A stretch of 64,000 bases of DNA from assembly GCA_010015745.1 (NCBI GenBank), contig ML978220.1, forward strand, positions 66,969-130,968, written 5' to 3'. The notes below the pieces were generated by a model that did no database searches, was not told where the DNA came from, and saw only the letters and a program-made list of their open reading frames with translations. The stretch comes from Setomelanomma holmii (taxonomy: Eukaryota; Ascomycota; Dothideomycetes; Pleosporales; Phaeosphaeriaceae). Positions 1-12,061 of the stretch are shown one piece after another. Each line of letters starts with the position of its first letter. The stretch's first letter is position 1. Position numbers and translations under genes: made by a program.

Positions 1-781
1 TCTGAACACCGGTATCGCGCAGTAGCCCGAAGACGTCGCGGCGCAGATGGTGATATGTGTACTTGTCGTCTCCTGCCTTGCGCCCCGAGCTCAGATTTTC
101 TCCAGCAGCAGGGACAAAGCTCAGTGCAAGCGCTGAAGCATCGAATCCAATCAGTGGCTTGATCAGTCGACTCCGATGACTTTGCGTGTAGTTGGCGATG
201 GCTAGGACCCTTTCTCGAATTGGGTCAATGATACTTTTGATCTCTGGGGCGGTTTTAGAATGCGTGACCTCAAGCACGGTGATGTGTTGATTATCCCTGG
301 GCATCAACCATAGATCTAACTGCGTCAGTCGAATATCTGCTCTGTCTAGGCCGGTGCTACTGACTTGGTGCAACAGCCAACAGTTCCTCCTGTACTCGTC
401 CGATCAAGTCTTTAACAACTGAAGTCGGCCTTCCCCAGAACACCAAACAATGCCTAGGGTCCACATATCCAGGCTCGAGGGCAGGGTCGGTAATTCTTGC
501 CAGAATAGAATCGATGCTGACGCCTGGGAAGGTTTTGTCAAGAATCTTGGCTTTTCGTTGAGAATTTCTCGTAGAGCGGTGAAGACTGTACTTGGATTGT
601 ATCTGCGCCTGCAAACAATTAGATGGGCGATTTTTAAATTCCTATAAAAGCATCATACAGGATCGTCCTCGCAGGCTATGATCAAGGCATCGTATGGATT
701 GTTAAACGCTGTCGTCGAGATGCCGCTTAGGTCCTCAAAGGTATTGTTGGCGTGGACTGGAACAGGCTGTTGAGCTGACAT
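1..781 (-). CDS. 2H phosphoesterase / LigT-like protein (3' end outside window)
   Basis: The gene is rebuilt from three exons, 659-781, 365-608 and 1-315, separated by introns of 50 and 49 bp (donors GTATGA and GTCAGT). The spliced protein reads MSAQQPV..., then NPYDALIIACEDDP, KYSLHRSTRNSQRKAKILDK, PGYVDPRHCLVFWGRP and LWLMPRDNQHITVLEVTHS. The HIT triplet after LWLMPRDNQ is one H-x-T/S motif of the 2H phosphoesterase (RNA ligase/cyclic nucleotide phosphodiesterase) fold, and the FW..P block is typical of a fungal branch of that family. By family knowledge such proteins hydrolyse or ligate cyclic-phosphate nucleic acid ends, but the substrate here is unknown. The second H-x-T motif would lie beyond base 1. 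I chose the ATG at 781; an upstream in-frame reading to 859 exists but adds no conserved sequence. The gene is divergent from the DNMT5 gene. Confidence 0.65.
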
Positions 782-1138
782 GCTGTGTGGGCAGGTAACG
801 GTCGACTTGAACTCGAACGTCTGCACACTGCCGCGTCCTGCAAAACTTATACAATTCACTAGTTTATGGACATGTCAAGTCGAGTCCTGAAATAGACACG
901 ATGGGCGTGCAGGTACACTAGCACTTGCCATGTGGAAGCCCCCACCTTCCCCAACGCGGTACACTACCCGTCTCAGCTGTCGCTGCTTCTCTTGTCATCG
1001 TCGCCGCTTCTTCCCGGGCATATTGACATACTCCTCTCAAAGACGAGGCCTCTTCGCAATTGACTCCGGGCAGCATGCATACTCACTATGCAGATAGGTG
1101 GGGTCGTCGCGGGCCCCTGATCCCTGGCCTGCACATGG

Positions 1139-1168
1139 CACGTGCGGACGCGTTTAGCGACAACGCGT
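1139..1168. promoter_or_regulatory. CACGTG E-box and two ACGCGT (MCB-like) boxes upstream of DNMT5
   Basis: A CACGTG palindrome at 1139-1144 is followed by ACGCGT at 1148-1153 and again at 1163-1168, about 160-190 bp before the ATG at 1330. ACGCGT is the MluI cell-cycle box bound by MBF in yeasts, which drives G1/S genes including DNA replication enzymes. S-phase timing would suit a maintenance-type DNA methyltransferase. The sequences are seen directly; the function is inference. The remaining intergenic DNA (782-1329) shows no gene. Confidence 0.4.
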
Positions 1169-1329
1169 CCTAGCTTTCTTCCACGACGTCGACCTCATTC
1201 TTGCAACTGTCAGCTTGCGCCGCAATCTCGCACACGCCCTCTGGACCCATTCGTCATTTGTTGCGCGGCTCTACTGGACATGTCTACCTTCTAGGTGTTC
1301 TATCTGTTGTGTACCCCGATTGTACAACT

Positions 1330-4300
1330 ATGGCGTCCTCAACCCAACATTCGCGGAAACGCCGGCGCGAATCTGACGCTTCAGTTTCTGAGTACGACAC
1401 GATTGAGGTTATCCCGCGACCCATCATCTTGGAGAATATTTCACGCAAGCGCGCGCCTCTGAGAGCAACGCGAACCAAGGCCAACGAGCAGAGTCCAAGG
1501 CGCGTTGTGAGCCATGTTGAGAGTATGAACAAGCATATCTCATCAGCTAAGTTGGCCGTTAGACTAAATTTGCATAGTTCCTGCTACGACCCCGCGCCTA
1601 AGATCGAGACAAACGTCACGACAACCCGCACTCCTCTCTATCCCGAGCATTTCCTCCACTTGCTGCTATTTCTGTCGGACTCGTGGAGGTAATGCTGCAT
1701 ATCAATGCAATTACGATGGAGGAGCGGACAGATGCACGCGATGCGTCTCTGACAAGCACAAAAACTGTCGTCTGCCAACGGCCGAACAACTTCGAACTAT
1801 AGCCGCCCGCTGCCAGTATTGCACAAGACGGGGCTTCAAAGTCTGTAATGGGGAGAATCCGTGCGACGTGTGCATCAAACACAAAACGGCACATCTCTGC
1901 CAGTTATCGCCAGGTGCAGCCTTAGAGCGTCCTCGGAGTGCTGCACTTTCGACAGAGGTGAAAGGCGCAGCCTTAGAGCGTATAACAACGACCACCCGCC
2001 AGCGCTCTGCTAGAAAGCGAAGGAGAATTGACAATAAAGACCAGCCAATCGAGGACAACGGCGAAGACCATCAAATGGATACCGACAACGATATAGCCAT
2101 GCAACTCGAGTCTGAGTACAATGTGATTCACGGCAGTGCCGCCGACACGATTGTCGTCCTCGACAACACGAATGAGGAGCAGATGGCCGTGCTTGAAGAC
2201 CCGGTGTCGGAAGTAGAGGATGTTTCCTCCAAAGCTACACATGATGCAGGAGAAACAGGCGATGCTCACGTCGAAGCCTCGACTTGGGTACCAACATCAA
2301 CATCAAGATTGAGATCGAAGTCAACATCAACCTCGCCTTCGGACGAGTCTAGCAGGCGGCGAGCCGTGTCAGCAAGCATAAAATCTCCGGATGAGGACGA
2401 TAGGAACGAACCTCAAAAGCATCTCAACCAAAGGTCAAATGGAGACCCCGTTACACGCCCTCGACGAAGCCTCGGACGGGTGTCGTACGTCGAAGTGTTT
2501 CCGCAGGTAGTGTCAGATGATGAGTCTGATGGCAGTATCGACTTGACGGATGACGAAGAGGCTGATGTCTATGTTTCGAGTGCTTCCATTGAGAGTGAGG
2601 TGGAGGAAGACTCAGTTCTTGGCAATCTCGTGGACCATTCGTCGGCCGTTGATGAAGAGAGTGCGGACGAGTTTGAAGAAGATGCGATCGAAGTCGATAC
2701 TAGCGATCATGCAGGTAAGTCTAAGCCAAGACGGACCACTGCAAGCAAATCGACTGGGCCAAAGGCAGGCAAGGGTATCGACTTCGACCTTCCTCCGATC
2801 GATGACGTTGAGGATATCTTCTCGGACCTAGCCACAAGAGCTCTGGATCTAGGCTTATCCGATGTTTTGACAAAACTGGAGGGTCGGCCCCTCAACGTTG
2901 CAACAATGTGCTCCGGTACGGAGTCACCTTTGTTGGCACTTGACCTTCTTTCTAAAGCCCTCCAGCAATCTGGCCGGCCTCCGATTCACGTGCGCCATAA
3001 TTTCTCAGCAGAGATTGAAGTCTTCAAGCAAGGCTATATTGAGCGCAATTTTGCGCCTACAAAGCTATTCAGAGATGTCAGGGACTTCATTCCTGAGAAC
3101 TCAACAACGGCCGTGACAGCATACGGAGCAGAGGAGCCAATTCCATCTAACCTCGACATCTTGATCGCCGGTTTCGTATGCAAGGACTTGTCGCGACTGA
3201 ATAGCAGACAGAAAGATCTGGACAGTGGCGGCGAGTCTGGCGACACTTGGGCTGCCATTTACTCCTATGCCAAGCGCTTCCGACCAAGAATCGTCCTATT
3301 AGAGAACGTCAAGAGCACATCAGCCGTATGGGAAGATCTCGTCTCTCGGTGGGACAAGATCGATTACGAGGCATCATGGTTGATCTGCGATACCAAGAGA
3401 TACTATCTACCTCAGACTCGTGAACGCATGTACATGATTGCAATCGAGCGAAGCCAGTACGGAATGGATGTTAGCAAAGCTGTCGATCATTGGTGCGACC
3501 TCATGCAAAAGCTGCAACGCCAATGTAGTAGTCCGTACGAAGCCTTTCTCAAGAACACTCTACATGATTCCAGCGACCACAACGCTCTCGTTTCTGAGCC
3601 AGACTGGGCTTTGTGCAAGTTAAGATATGACCATATTCGCTCGGACGAGCGACTCGGCATTCTGCGTCCTGTGACCAAATGGAGCGAGAACGGCACGGTG
3701 CGGTATGTAGCCAATGAGACTGACACTGATTCAATTGCTGACTTCATTTTACAGGCCGCCCGATATCGCAAACCGTCAGTGGTACGGCTCACAGTCGTCA
3801 AGGGTATACGATGCCATCGATGTGGCCCATCTTCAGGCTGCCAAGAAAGGTTATGATTCCATGCATAAGATGGCGGTCTGGGACGTAAGCCAGAACGTCG
3901 ACCGATTCAAGGCCGACCTAGGCATTCTGCCTTGTATCACCCCTGGTGGTTGCGACTTCGCCAGCAATCGACAAGTGGCCTTGAGCGGCAGCCAGCTCTT
4001 GGTGCTACAGGGTATGCCGTTGAGCAAGCTACATTTTGCGACAGAAACTCAGAGGGAATGTCAAGACCTCGCTGGTAACGCAATGTCCACGACTGTGATC
4101 GGGGCTTCATTGATATCTGCCCTCATCTCTGGATGTGATTCCTTCCGAGCGAGCACTCCAAACAGCCAACCCGCACTTCATCTGCCTACTCCAAAACCGA
4201 ATCATAGCACCAAGATTGTCCAGATCGGGGCAATGAAAGAGGTGGACAACACTGAGCACGCAGTCGAGCAGTCAGATTTGCAAGAGTTGAAAGCAGAGGC

Positions 4301-7300
4301 CATCATGAGCAGCCGCTTGTGCACTTGTGAAGGTGAGAAGCGCATCGCCAAATCAGACATTCTGGTTTGCAGTAGCTGTAACCACACTGCATGTGCGCAT
4401 TGCGCAGGCAATCCTACGCATAACTTCTCTTCCTCCATACCCAGAGCAAAACGCGCTCAATTGCCGGGCGACTTTGCGCAAAAGTGGAGGCCGAAGCTAC
4501 CTACTCGACTGGGATTCACCGGTTTTCCGGGCGCTCATCAAATGGTATTTGCTCACGAATTGTTGGACCTAGATGCGAAGGCGTATTTTGATCATATTGC
4601 CGAGGCGCGGATTGGTTCGCAATACTTCTGTTTACACGATCTGCGTAGGCAGGACAATGCCTGGATCGCCGTGTACAACTCGCCTTCCGCCAAACTGGAG
4701 CTTCGAATTGGTCGGGATGTGGAATGGTGTCTCTTCGTTACTAGCCCACCTGGACTTCCCGGAAACAATCCGATGCGCAAACTGTTCGAAGGCGCAATGG
4801 CCCGCGGCAAGGTCGCTAAGTCTTTGTTAGATGCTACGTGGGAGGTTTACTTGCCCCACACGAAGGAACAAAAGCTTGAGATCAACGGCTCTACATCGAG
4901 GTGTAGCTCTTGGAAAAGCTGCCTCGGTTTGCCCGATTTCAAGGATGAGACTGTCCCAAATAGTCTGCAAATCCGAAGCAACGCGGATGATTGCCAAGCG
5001 CTTGTTGGGGAGTACGAGTACCTCCCTCGGTGCGGGACAGCCTGCCACAGTCTCTACAAACGGTCTGCCGGGCCGGCTCTCTATCTCTTCTTGGATCCGA
5101 GTCCGATAGGCAAGTCCGAGGACGATTGCTTCGTCTTCAGCCATGATTGTGGTTTGAAGCACTATAGCCAGAGTCATGTATCCTTGGCGCGTATGCCTGC
5201 GAGCTGGCGACCATGGCACCTTGAAGACGAAAATGCGCACCACATCAAGGCCACGGTGCCTGGGCTTTGGGTCCCAACAGCCTTCAACTTGACATTAGCT
5301 GCTGTCAATCTTACCGCTAGTGTGCCTTCCACCTGCGAGTCATTCGCGAACGTACAAAGTGACTGCTCACGCGCAATCACGATTCTCGAAGCTCGAATTC
5401 TGGAAGAACTAGCTGTGGAGAGCTTTGATGATTACTCTTGGGCCTTGCAGCAAATAAAGCATCTCCCGAAAATTTCAGAATGGCAAACTTTCAATGCCTC
5501 GAATTCACGGCCGTGTGCTTGTGCGCCCGTTTATCCACGAGTACTCTGGCATGTTGACGATGCGGGAGTTGCTAGCCCACATGAGGACCGTAAAGCTGCT
5601 GCCTCTTTCGAGCGCTCAATCAAGACAAGACCACCCATATTCGAGATACGAGCAGCCGCCAATGATGGTACCACAGATATTCAGGTTGCCATGAACATCT
5701 CAGCATTAGTGCATCGAGCCAAGGGGCGCTTGCGTTGTTCAGGCCCAGTGACCACAACTTGGAGATTGGTGGTTGATCACTTTGATCCGCCTCCAGAACC
5801 TTTTCCCAAGTTTCGTCTGTTGAGCAACTCAGCTGATACTCCTTTCCGACTATCTCCAGCGCTGTCTTATCTGCGAAATGCTCAGCCCAAGTCGCTCTCC
5901 TGGATGCGGTCGCAAGAGACAGGCAGGAGTATCACTGTAATGGAAGTGGAAGAAGCAATTGATGTAGGTCTCGGCTGGAGAGCAGAAGCCCAAGCGCATA
6001 CCTCAACCCAAGTTCGTGGTGGTGTTCTTGCAGATCTTCCATCATTTGGTAAGACTGTTACCACGATTGCTCTAATCCAGAGCGAGTTTGAGGAGTGCAC
6101 CCCCGAAGTTTTGCTCGAGATGAACAGTCAAGTATGTGCTGGTAGGCCAACCTATATCGATACAGCGTCGACCTTGATCGTCAGTCCTCCTACAATCGTA
6201 CGGCAGTGGCAGACAGAGCTGAAGAAATTTCTTGGTCCTTCTCAATTCGATGCCTATAACGTTCTACTAGTAGAGACGTTTGCCCAATTGCGAAAGCTTA
6301 GCATCGACGACATCAGAAAGAGCAGGATCATGATCGTGTCCTGGAGCGTTTTTGGTGAAGAAGAGTACATCGCACACCTTGCACGATTCACAGCCATGCC
6401 GGAACCAGGTCTCAGTGGACGACGCGCGTTCGATGTGTGGCTGAGGCGTGCTTTGGAAGAAGTTCCAATCCAGCTGGAGACAATGAACAACACTAACTAT
6501 GAAGCTTTCACAACCAGCGCCTCAGATAAGCTTCAGGCTAGACTGCGACACGACGACTACAAGGTCACTCTTCCTATCAAGATAAATCATGGCAGCGCCT
6601 ACCAGTCTTTCCAATCCATGAAATCATCGTCGAGTCGGTCGAAAGCAAAGAGCAAACCTAAATTTACGGCAAGAACCAAGGCAAGCGGCGAGGACGACCA
6701 TCAGGTACCTTTGCTGCATCTTTTCCGGTTCAACAGAGTAGTCGTTGACGAATACCATTATCTCAATGACGAAAAGAAGATGGATAACGTCGTGGCATCA
6801 GTTTGCGTCAAGCAGGTTGTAGCGCACAAACGATGGGTGCTGTCTGGAACCCCAGCATTGGGCAACTTCTCGGACGTTGATCAAATCGCATCCTACCTCG
6901 GCGTCAAGCTAGGTCGAAATTATCCTGGAGATGGCATGGCCATGACGCAGAGGGACAAAGCTATGCGAGCCGACCAAACCCTGGTCGAGGATTTTCTGGC
7001 ACGAACGGAGATCATGTCGAGGCAGTGGCATCAGGCTCGACACGATCGAGCCCAGGACTTCCTCGACGCATTTGTAAGGCAGAACGAAGCATGCCTCGGA
7101 CACATTGCATGTGAGGAACAGATCGTGTCTGTCGAGCTTAACATTGGTCACCACGCTGTGTATCTCGAGCTCTCTCAACACCTGATCGCACAGAAGATGC
7201 AGATCAAGAAGCTCAACAACAAGCTTACCTCGGACAAGATTGATCGTCTGAACACAAGTCTCAACAACTCTGCAACGGCCGAGGAGGCCCTGCTGAAGTC

Positions 7301-8695
7301 CGCCCTTCTCTTCGAGACCGCATCAGGGTTGTCTGGTCTAGATGAGCTAAAGAAAACGCGATCAGAGCAAAGGCACAGTGCTGAGTCAGACTTGTTGAGC
7401 CTTATGACCGGATTCGAAGGTCTAAGCAAATCCGATGAGATTTCCGAGCTTTACACCCGATTCAAGAAGGACATCAAGGATATCAATTGGCTTGGAGACA
7501 ACAGTGCTACTAGGATAGCTAGGGGGCTCTTAGCCAAAGCAGAGAAACAACCCGACCGTTCAGCATTCCCAGAGCTGAAGCCGAAGACGTTGTCCTTGGA
7601 GAAGAGGAACAAGCTGGCGAAAATGCGCCTGTCGGAAGTCCGTGAGATCGCCCGAGAGCTCGCATTGCGTACAAGGTCGGAACGCTTCATACACAGTATC
7701 CAGGACCTTGTCCAGCCCCTGTCTGAAGACGTCCCAGGTCACACTTTCAAGTGTAATTCGCCAACTTGCGGAGGTGCTGCTACGCTTTCAGAACTTCACA
7801 TTGTCTCGCAGTGCGGGCACACGGCCTGCGAACACTGTCTGTCGTGTCGAACAAATTCAGACGCGTGTGTCGATCCTGCATGCAACGTCAACGTGCAGCA
7901 GATCAGTCTGGTCCGAGCAACAGAGCTTGGCGCCATTGCAGAGAATATTTCCAAGCTATCATTTGGTCGGAAACTGGACGCAATTGCCCATCTGATCTGG
8001 AGGATTCCGCACGGCCATCAAGGGCTTATTTTCGCCCCCAATGACGAGACGATTGCGATACTCGAAGATGTTTTCGATCAGTCCGACATATCGTATCGTT
8101 CCCTGAGGAACTGCAGATCAGCACAGTCGTCAAAGATCATCGAAGAATTCAAGTCTAATGAAGATCGCGATGAGCAAGGCAAGGTCCTGATGCTCAACCT
8201 GGGAAGCGAGGCTGCTGCTGGCGTGTACGTATCTGCAAACACGAGTGGGTCACAGGCGCAATCACTAACATATGCAGGAACCTGATCAACGCGAACCACA
8301 TCATTTTTATATCACCGCTTTTTGCCAAAACCCAGTACGACTACGACTCGGCGATGGCGCAGGCTATTGCGCGAAGTCGAAGGTATGGACAAGAGAAGAA
8401 AGTCCATATCTATCACGTCATGGCTGAGCGGACGATTGATGTGGACATCATGGAGCACCGACACAAGCGTGTTGACGGTATCGCGACCTCTGGGTCTTCG
8501 ATCACGATGCCTGGACCGCTCGCGAAGAAGGAAAAGACGCAATTGGTTAAGAACAGGTCTGGAGAAATGGCTCTTGTGCCAGCTTCTTGGCTTGTCGATG
8601 CGTCAAAGCGGAAGATGATGAATCTGGAAGACGTGCCAGGCAGCTTTACCTCTCTAATCAGTTTCTCAGACACATTCAAGCACGAGGACGATTGA
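1330..8695 (+). CDS. DNMT5: DNMT5-type cytosine methyltransferase with zinc-cluster N-terminus, SNF2 ATPase and RING
   Basis: Exons 1330-1522, 1578-3702, 3755-8224 and 8278-8695 splice in frame through introns of 55, 52 and 53 bp to give 2401 residues. Order of parts: two Cys arrays (residues 94-128 and 143-172); an acidic, Ser-rich linker; a C5-methyltransferase domain (about 500-900) with motif I NVATMCSGTE, catalytic C599 in GFVCKDLS, ENV at 640 and motif X QDLAGNAMSTTV; a Cys/His module CTCEGEK...CSSCNHTACAHC (about 962); a SNF2 ATPase with DLPSFGKT (1533), DEYH (1771), SGTP (1803) and late motif ARSRRYGQ (about 2295); and a RING between the helicase lobes (about 2106-2150). This methyltransferase-RING-SNF2 layout defines DNMT5, which in Cryptococcus is an ATP-dependent CG maintenance enzyme acting in the nucleus. 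The start ATG leads into a basic MASSTQHSRKRRRES stretch, a likely nuclear signal. Activity in this organism is inferred, not shown. Confidence 0.92.
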
Positions 8696-9532
8696 GATGT
8701 ATCACCAGTTGGTGGGTCTCTTGCGGAGGGATTGTTCTTGCATAGGAGTGTGTTCGGATCTAAGGCGGTTTGTGTAAATAGCATTGTGCCCCATCAGCAA
8801 GCGAAGCATTTTTCATCACTCACAAAAGACGTCGTAGTCGCAAAGAGCTGTCCATCTGTAAAGTCTGGGGGCATCTCAGTGAAGCAAGTCGCGTGATATA
8901 CCGCTCCAGAGCGCTCCCGCGTGTCCTAATGCCGGCAGACGATTAGGTTGTGTTTACGGTGTGCGCTGCACCACCGCATATTGTATTCCTCGATCAGACA
9001 CCAAGGCCGAGACAAAATATCCTGTATCTACTCGCAGATGTGGATGATGTCCAATAATCCAAGTCTGATTGGTAGATCATCATGAAGGTAAGCCAAGCTG
9101 CACTTTCCAAATAGCAACCACATCCCTCCACCTTCCTCCTACAGACATCACACCACTCAACAGAGAACATCAGCCCTGCGTCTTCCTCCTTAGAGACTCA
9201 TACTCTCTTAACCTCCTGAAATACCTCTCGGCTAACATTTTACGAGATAAAGGGTCGCCTTTCAGCAGGATGATCGGCCGAGCTGCTATCATACCATTGG
9301 GGCACCACCACCTGCAGTCTCACACCATGGCTCGACGTCATGGACAAGCACCGCGGCGGTAGTGTGGAGCTGCACAAATGTGGCAGTGGTGTAAACAAGG
9401 TGAGGTATGCGCCTGAGGTATATGTAGGTGGAGCGAAATTGTTGTTGGATTTTTTCTACCGTCATTCTACTATTGACATTACCACATACGTCATTGGCTC
9501 AATTTCCATCGCACAAAACATCTCTCTTGATC
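8696..9532. other. Intergenic region, no gene seen
   Basis: This is the 3' flank of DNMT5 and the 5' flank of the orphan gene. Short ORFs are present, but I see no homology, RNA gene or repeat. Confidence 0.5.
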
Positions 9533-10251
9533 ATGCGTCTGTCTCTGGTTATCCTTTTTGTTCTCGCTCGCATCGTCGGGGCGCATCCTTTCAGTCTTCG
9601 CGCGATGCAAGTCAAATGCAACAGGAATACGCTTCCGAGCTCAAATTTGAGGGTGCTTGGTTAGGGGCTGCTTTCCCTGACGCCGAAGAAACGCTCGGAA
9701 ACTTCGCAGACAACTATGCAGCTTTTCACACACGTCTTCGAAACCTCATGATCGGTCTTGCGAAAGTGCATCAAGACGCCCGTTCAATACTTGTCGACGC
9801 AATCAGGACCGCCTGTCCTCAAGTGGGTTCCATTGACTGGGAATCTGCCAAGTCGGTGATGTTTGATACAACCAAAGTCAATGGAACTTGCCTCAAGGAT
9901 GCTGCGAAACAAGCTTTACAAAATTGTACCGTACTTAATATCCTCGACGATGACATATCACTTGGCCTGCATAATTGCAAGACCGGTATGCCGATCATGA
10001 TACGTCGTGCAGAGAAAGATCAACTCAGCCGTACCCAGAAGTCCAAGGATCTGGTTGACACTTCCGGTAAGCAAGGCGCACAGACTCATGTTTACATTCA
10101 CAAAAAACCTGTTGGTTTGCCTTGGAAGACGAGTGATGATGCGCATGTGAACGAAGGCGTCGACTCTGCATTTTCTATGACCAATTGGCTGTACACGGCG
10201 TTCGGGGGACCTTTAAGCCCAGATGTGGCTTCACTGAGACTGGAAACATGA
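9533..10251 (+). CDS. Orphan protein, possibly secreted; 5' end uncertain
   Basis: A 209-codon open stretch (from EYASELKFEGAW to VASLRLET, ending at 10251) has the composition of a real protein, with four Cys residues in its core, but I do not recognise a family. Just upstream, in another frame, an ATG at 9533 opens a hydrophobic leader MRLSLVILFVLARIVGAHPF that looks like a signal peptide. One model joins exon 9533-9574 to 9625-10251 across a 50-bp intron and gives 222 residues, but its donor (GTCGGG) is weak and it would remove part of the leader cleavage region. A start at MQQEYAS (9616) or a frameshift between the two parts are alternatives. Neighbours give no hint of function. Confidence 0.4.
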
Positions 10252-11360
10252 CTGAAGACGTTTTATGTCTGACCACAATAATGAGATATTCGACTTCCTC
10301 TTATGGTGTTCCAGTGGAGCGCTAATAGTTCGATATGTATTACTTTGTCACAGACCCAATTGCACTATACTAATATCTGTAAGACAGTGGATGTACTAGC
10401 ACATTTCCTGAACCGTATAGCACCATCACGCAGGTCCCGCCATAATGCCATACTGCTTATTCTGATGCTTTATATGAAAGATGTTGCCAAAAGCTCAACG
10501 ACCGAGCGACCAACAACGAGAACAACCGTGGAGAGTGATTATCACCAGGGTTGAGATGACTAGTCTCGTGCATGGGTGCATAACCTGATTGGCTATGTAA
10601 ACTCGTAAGCCAGCCTTGCCTACACTCGGAATACCGCGCCATACTAATCCCTCCGGCTACACCATCAGCACCACACATTCTCCGCCCCAACTTCAGTCCC
10701 GCCAACTCCCATCTTACATCATTCTCCCCATCCAGCAATTCTCCTCTCTCCCTTCTCACATCTTCACCGGAATCTCATCACCCAGATCAAGTTTTCCACC
10801 CCAACCCAACATTCACATTCCCGTCTCCGCGCCGCTAGTACCAAAACAGGCACTGCTCAATTATCCTAATCAGGGCAATGCTCGGATCGCACCCGCAGGC
10901 ACGCGCCAACTGCCACATGGCGTGAGCGGTGTGCATGGTCATTGTGCATGCTCACGAAGATACTCTTCGGGACAATGCTGGCATGTAGTGTTCGATGGTT
11001 GGAAGGGCGAGATACTGGATGCGGTAGATTCGTGGTGCGGGGCGGGGCGGGTAATGTGGATAGGTGTGGTGACATGTTGTGGAGGCGAAGGTATGTATGT
11101 ACGGGTACTTGGTACTTAGTGGAGTTGTGGCTTTCTATTTGGGTGGTGGTTGTTCCGTAATTGGGAAGTTGTAGGCTGCGTGTGTGGCATCTGCAAGAAT
11201 CTGGTCTACCGCTAAGGACTAGGAGACTTATGGTGAAGTATGCGTGTAAGGCATAATCTGATCATTATTGCTTCTCATTGATGTAGCGCTGTGCGCTATG
11301 CCTCAAATCCTGAACTTTCCTTTTATACAGAGCTTTTATCCGTACATGCTCGCCCAGGGC
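10252..11360. other. Intergenic region, no gene seen
   Basis: About 1.1 kb between the orphan gene and the 3' end of RSM18. A 167-codon plus-strand ORF at 10616-11119 is low-complexity and lacks family features. There is a G/T-rich tract at 11030-11160. Confidence 0.5.
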
Positions 11361-12061
11361 CTACAAGAACCTGGTCGGCGAGCTCTTCTTCAACACCAAC
11401 GGATGCCTATGTACACTAGGCATGAGTCCCAGTCCTATCGCTCTCCGTATGGCTTTCGCAATCTTCCTCTGGTTTTTCGGCCGCAGACCCGTGTCGTTCG
11501 AGTGCTTTATTCGACCCGTCTCGGTCATGTATTCTGACATCATGGTGAAGTTCTGCACATAGTCAGCTCACTATCCATGCGTCTCGATTTCCTTAACACA
11601 CCTTGTATTCCTGCACTGGGTTGATACCCAGCACATCGAATGCATCGCTCTGCGGCTTCTTCCGTCCCGTCTTCCACTTCTTTTGCTCTGTACCTGACAG
11701 ATCTTGCGGCGAGTACACGTCTCCTGGTTGCCATTTGCGGTATATTTGGCGTTGAAACTGGCTTCTCCTCTCTGATTCCAGCATTTCGCGTGTCTGTGTA
11801 GGGCGGTCGAGGCCAGCTTCTCGGGCAAGGCGCGTCGCTAGTGAGCCGCCGGCGCGTTGGGTGGGAGAGGGACCTCGAGCAGCGCTGCTGCCGCCAAGGA
11901 TTGAGAGCAGAGCGTCATCTGGAGTGTCGTTAGCGGAGATGTCGGGGGTGCTGCGGAGGAATCGAAATCGTACCCTGCTTCTGTGGACCTGATGAGAAGC
12001 ATCGCAGGCATAGTCTCGACGCGGCGACTGGTATCCTGAAGGGTAACCGTGATAAAGACAT
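11361..12061 (-). CDS. RSM18: Mitochondrial small ribosomal subunit protein bS18m
   Basis: Exons 11974-12061, 11602-11918 and 11361-11552 join through introns of 55 bp (donor GTACGA, branch GCTAAC) and 49 bp (donor GTGTGT, branch GCTGAC) to a 198-residue protein. The N-terminus MSLSRLPFRIPVAASRLCLR is a basic, amphipathic mitochondrial targeting sequence. The C-terminal part has the bacterial S18 core: DVLGINPVQEYKN, then TGRIKHSNDTGLRPKNQRKI and AKAIRRAIGLGLMPSVHRHP. S18 binds 16S-type rRNA in the platform of the small subunit, here the mitoribosome. ATGs further upstream in the same frame would lengthen the leader but disrupt the presequence pattern. The gene is head-to-head with the Cia84-like gene, 309 bp apart, so the two mitochondrial genes may share a promoter. 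Confidence 0.9.

Noticed and set aside
10616..11119. 167-codon plus-strand ORF
   Set aside because: No ATG-based domain, low complexity, no splice partners.
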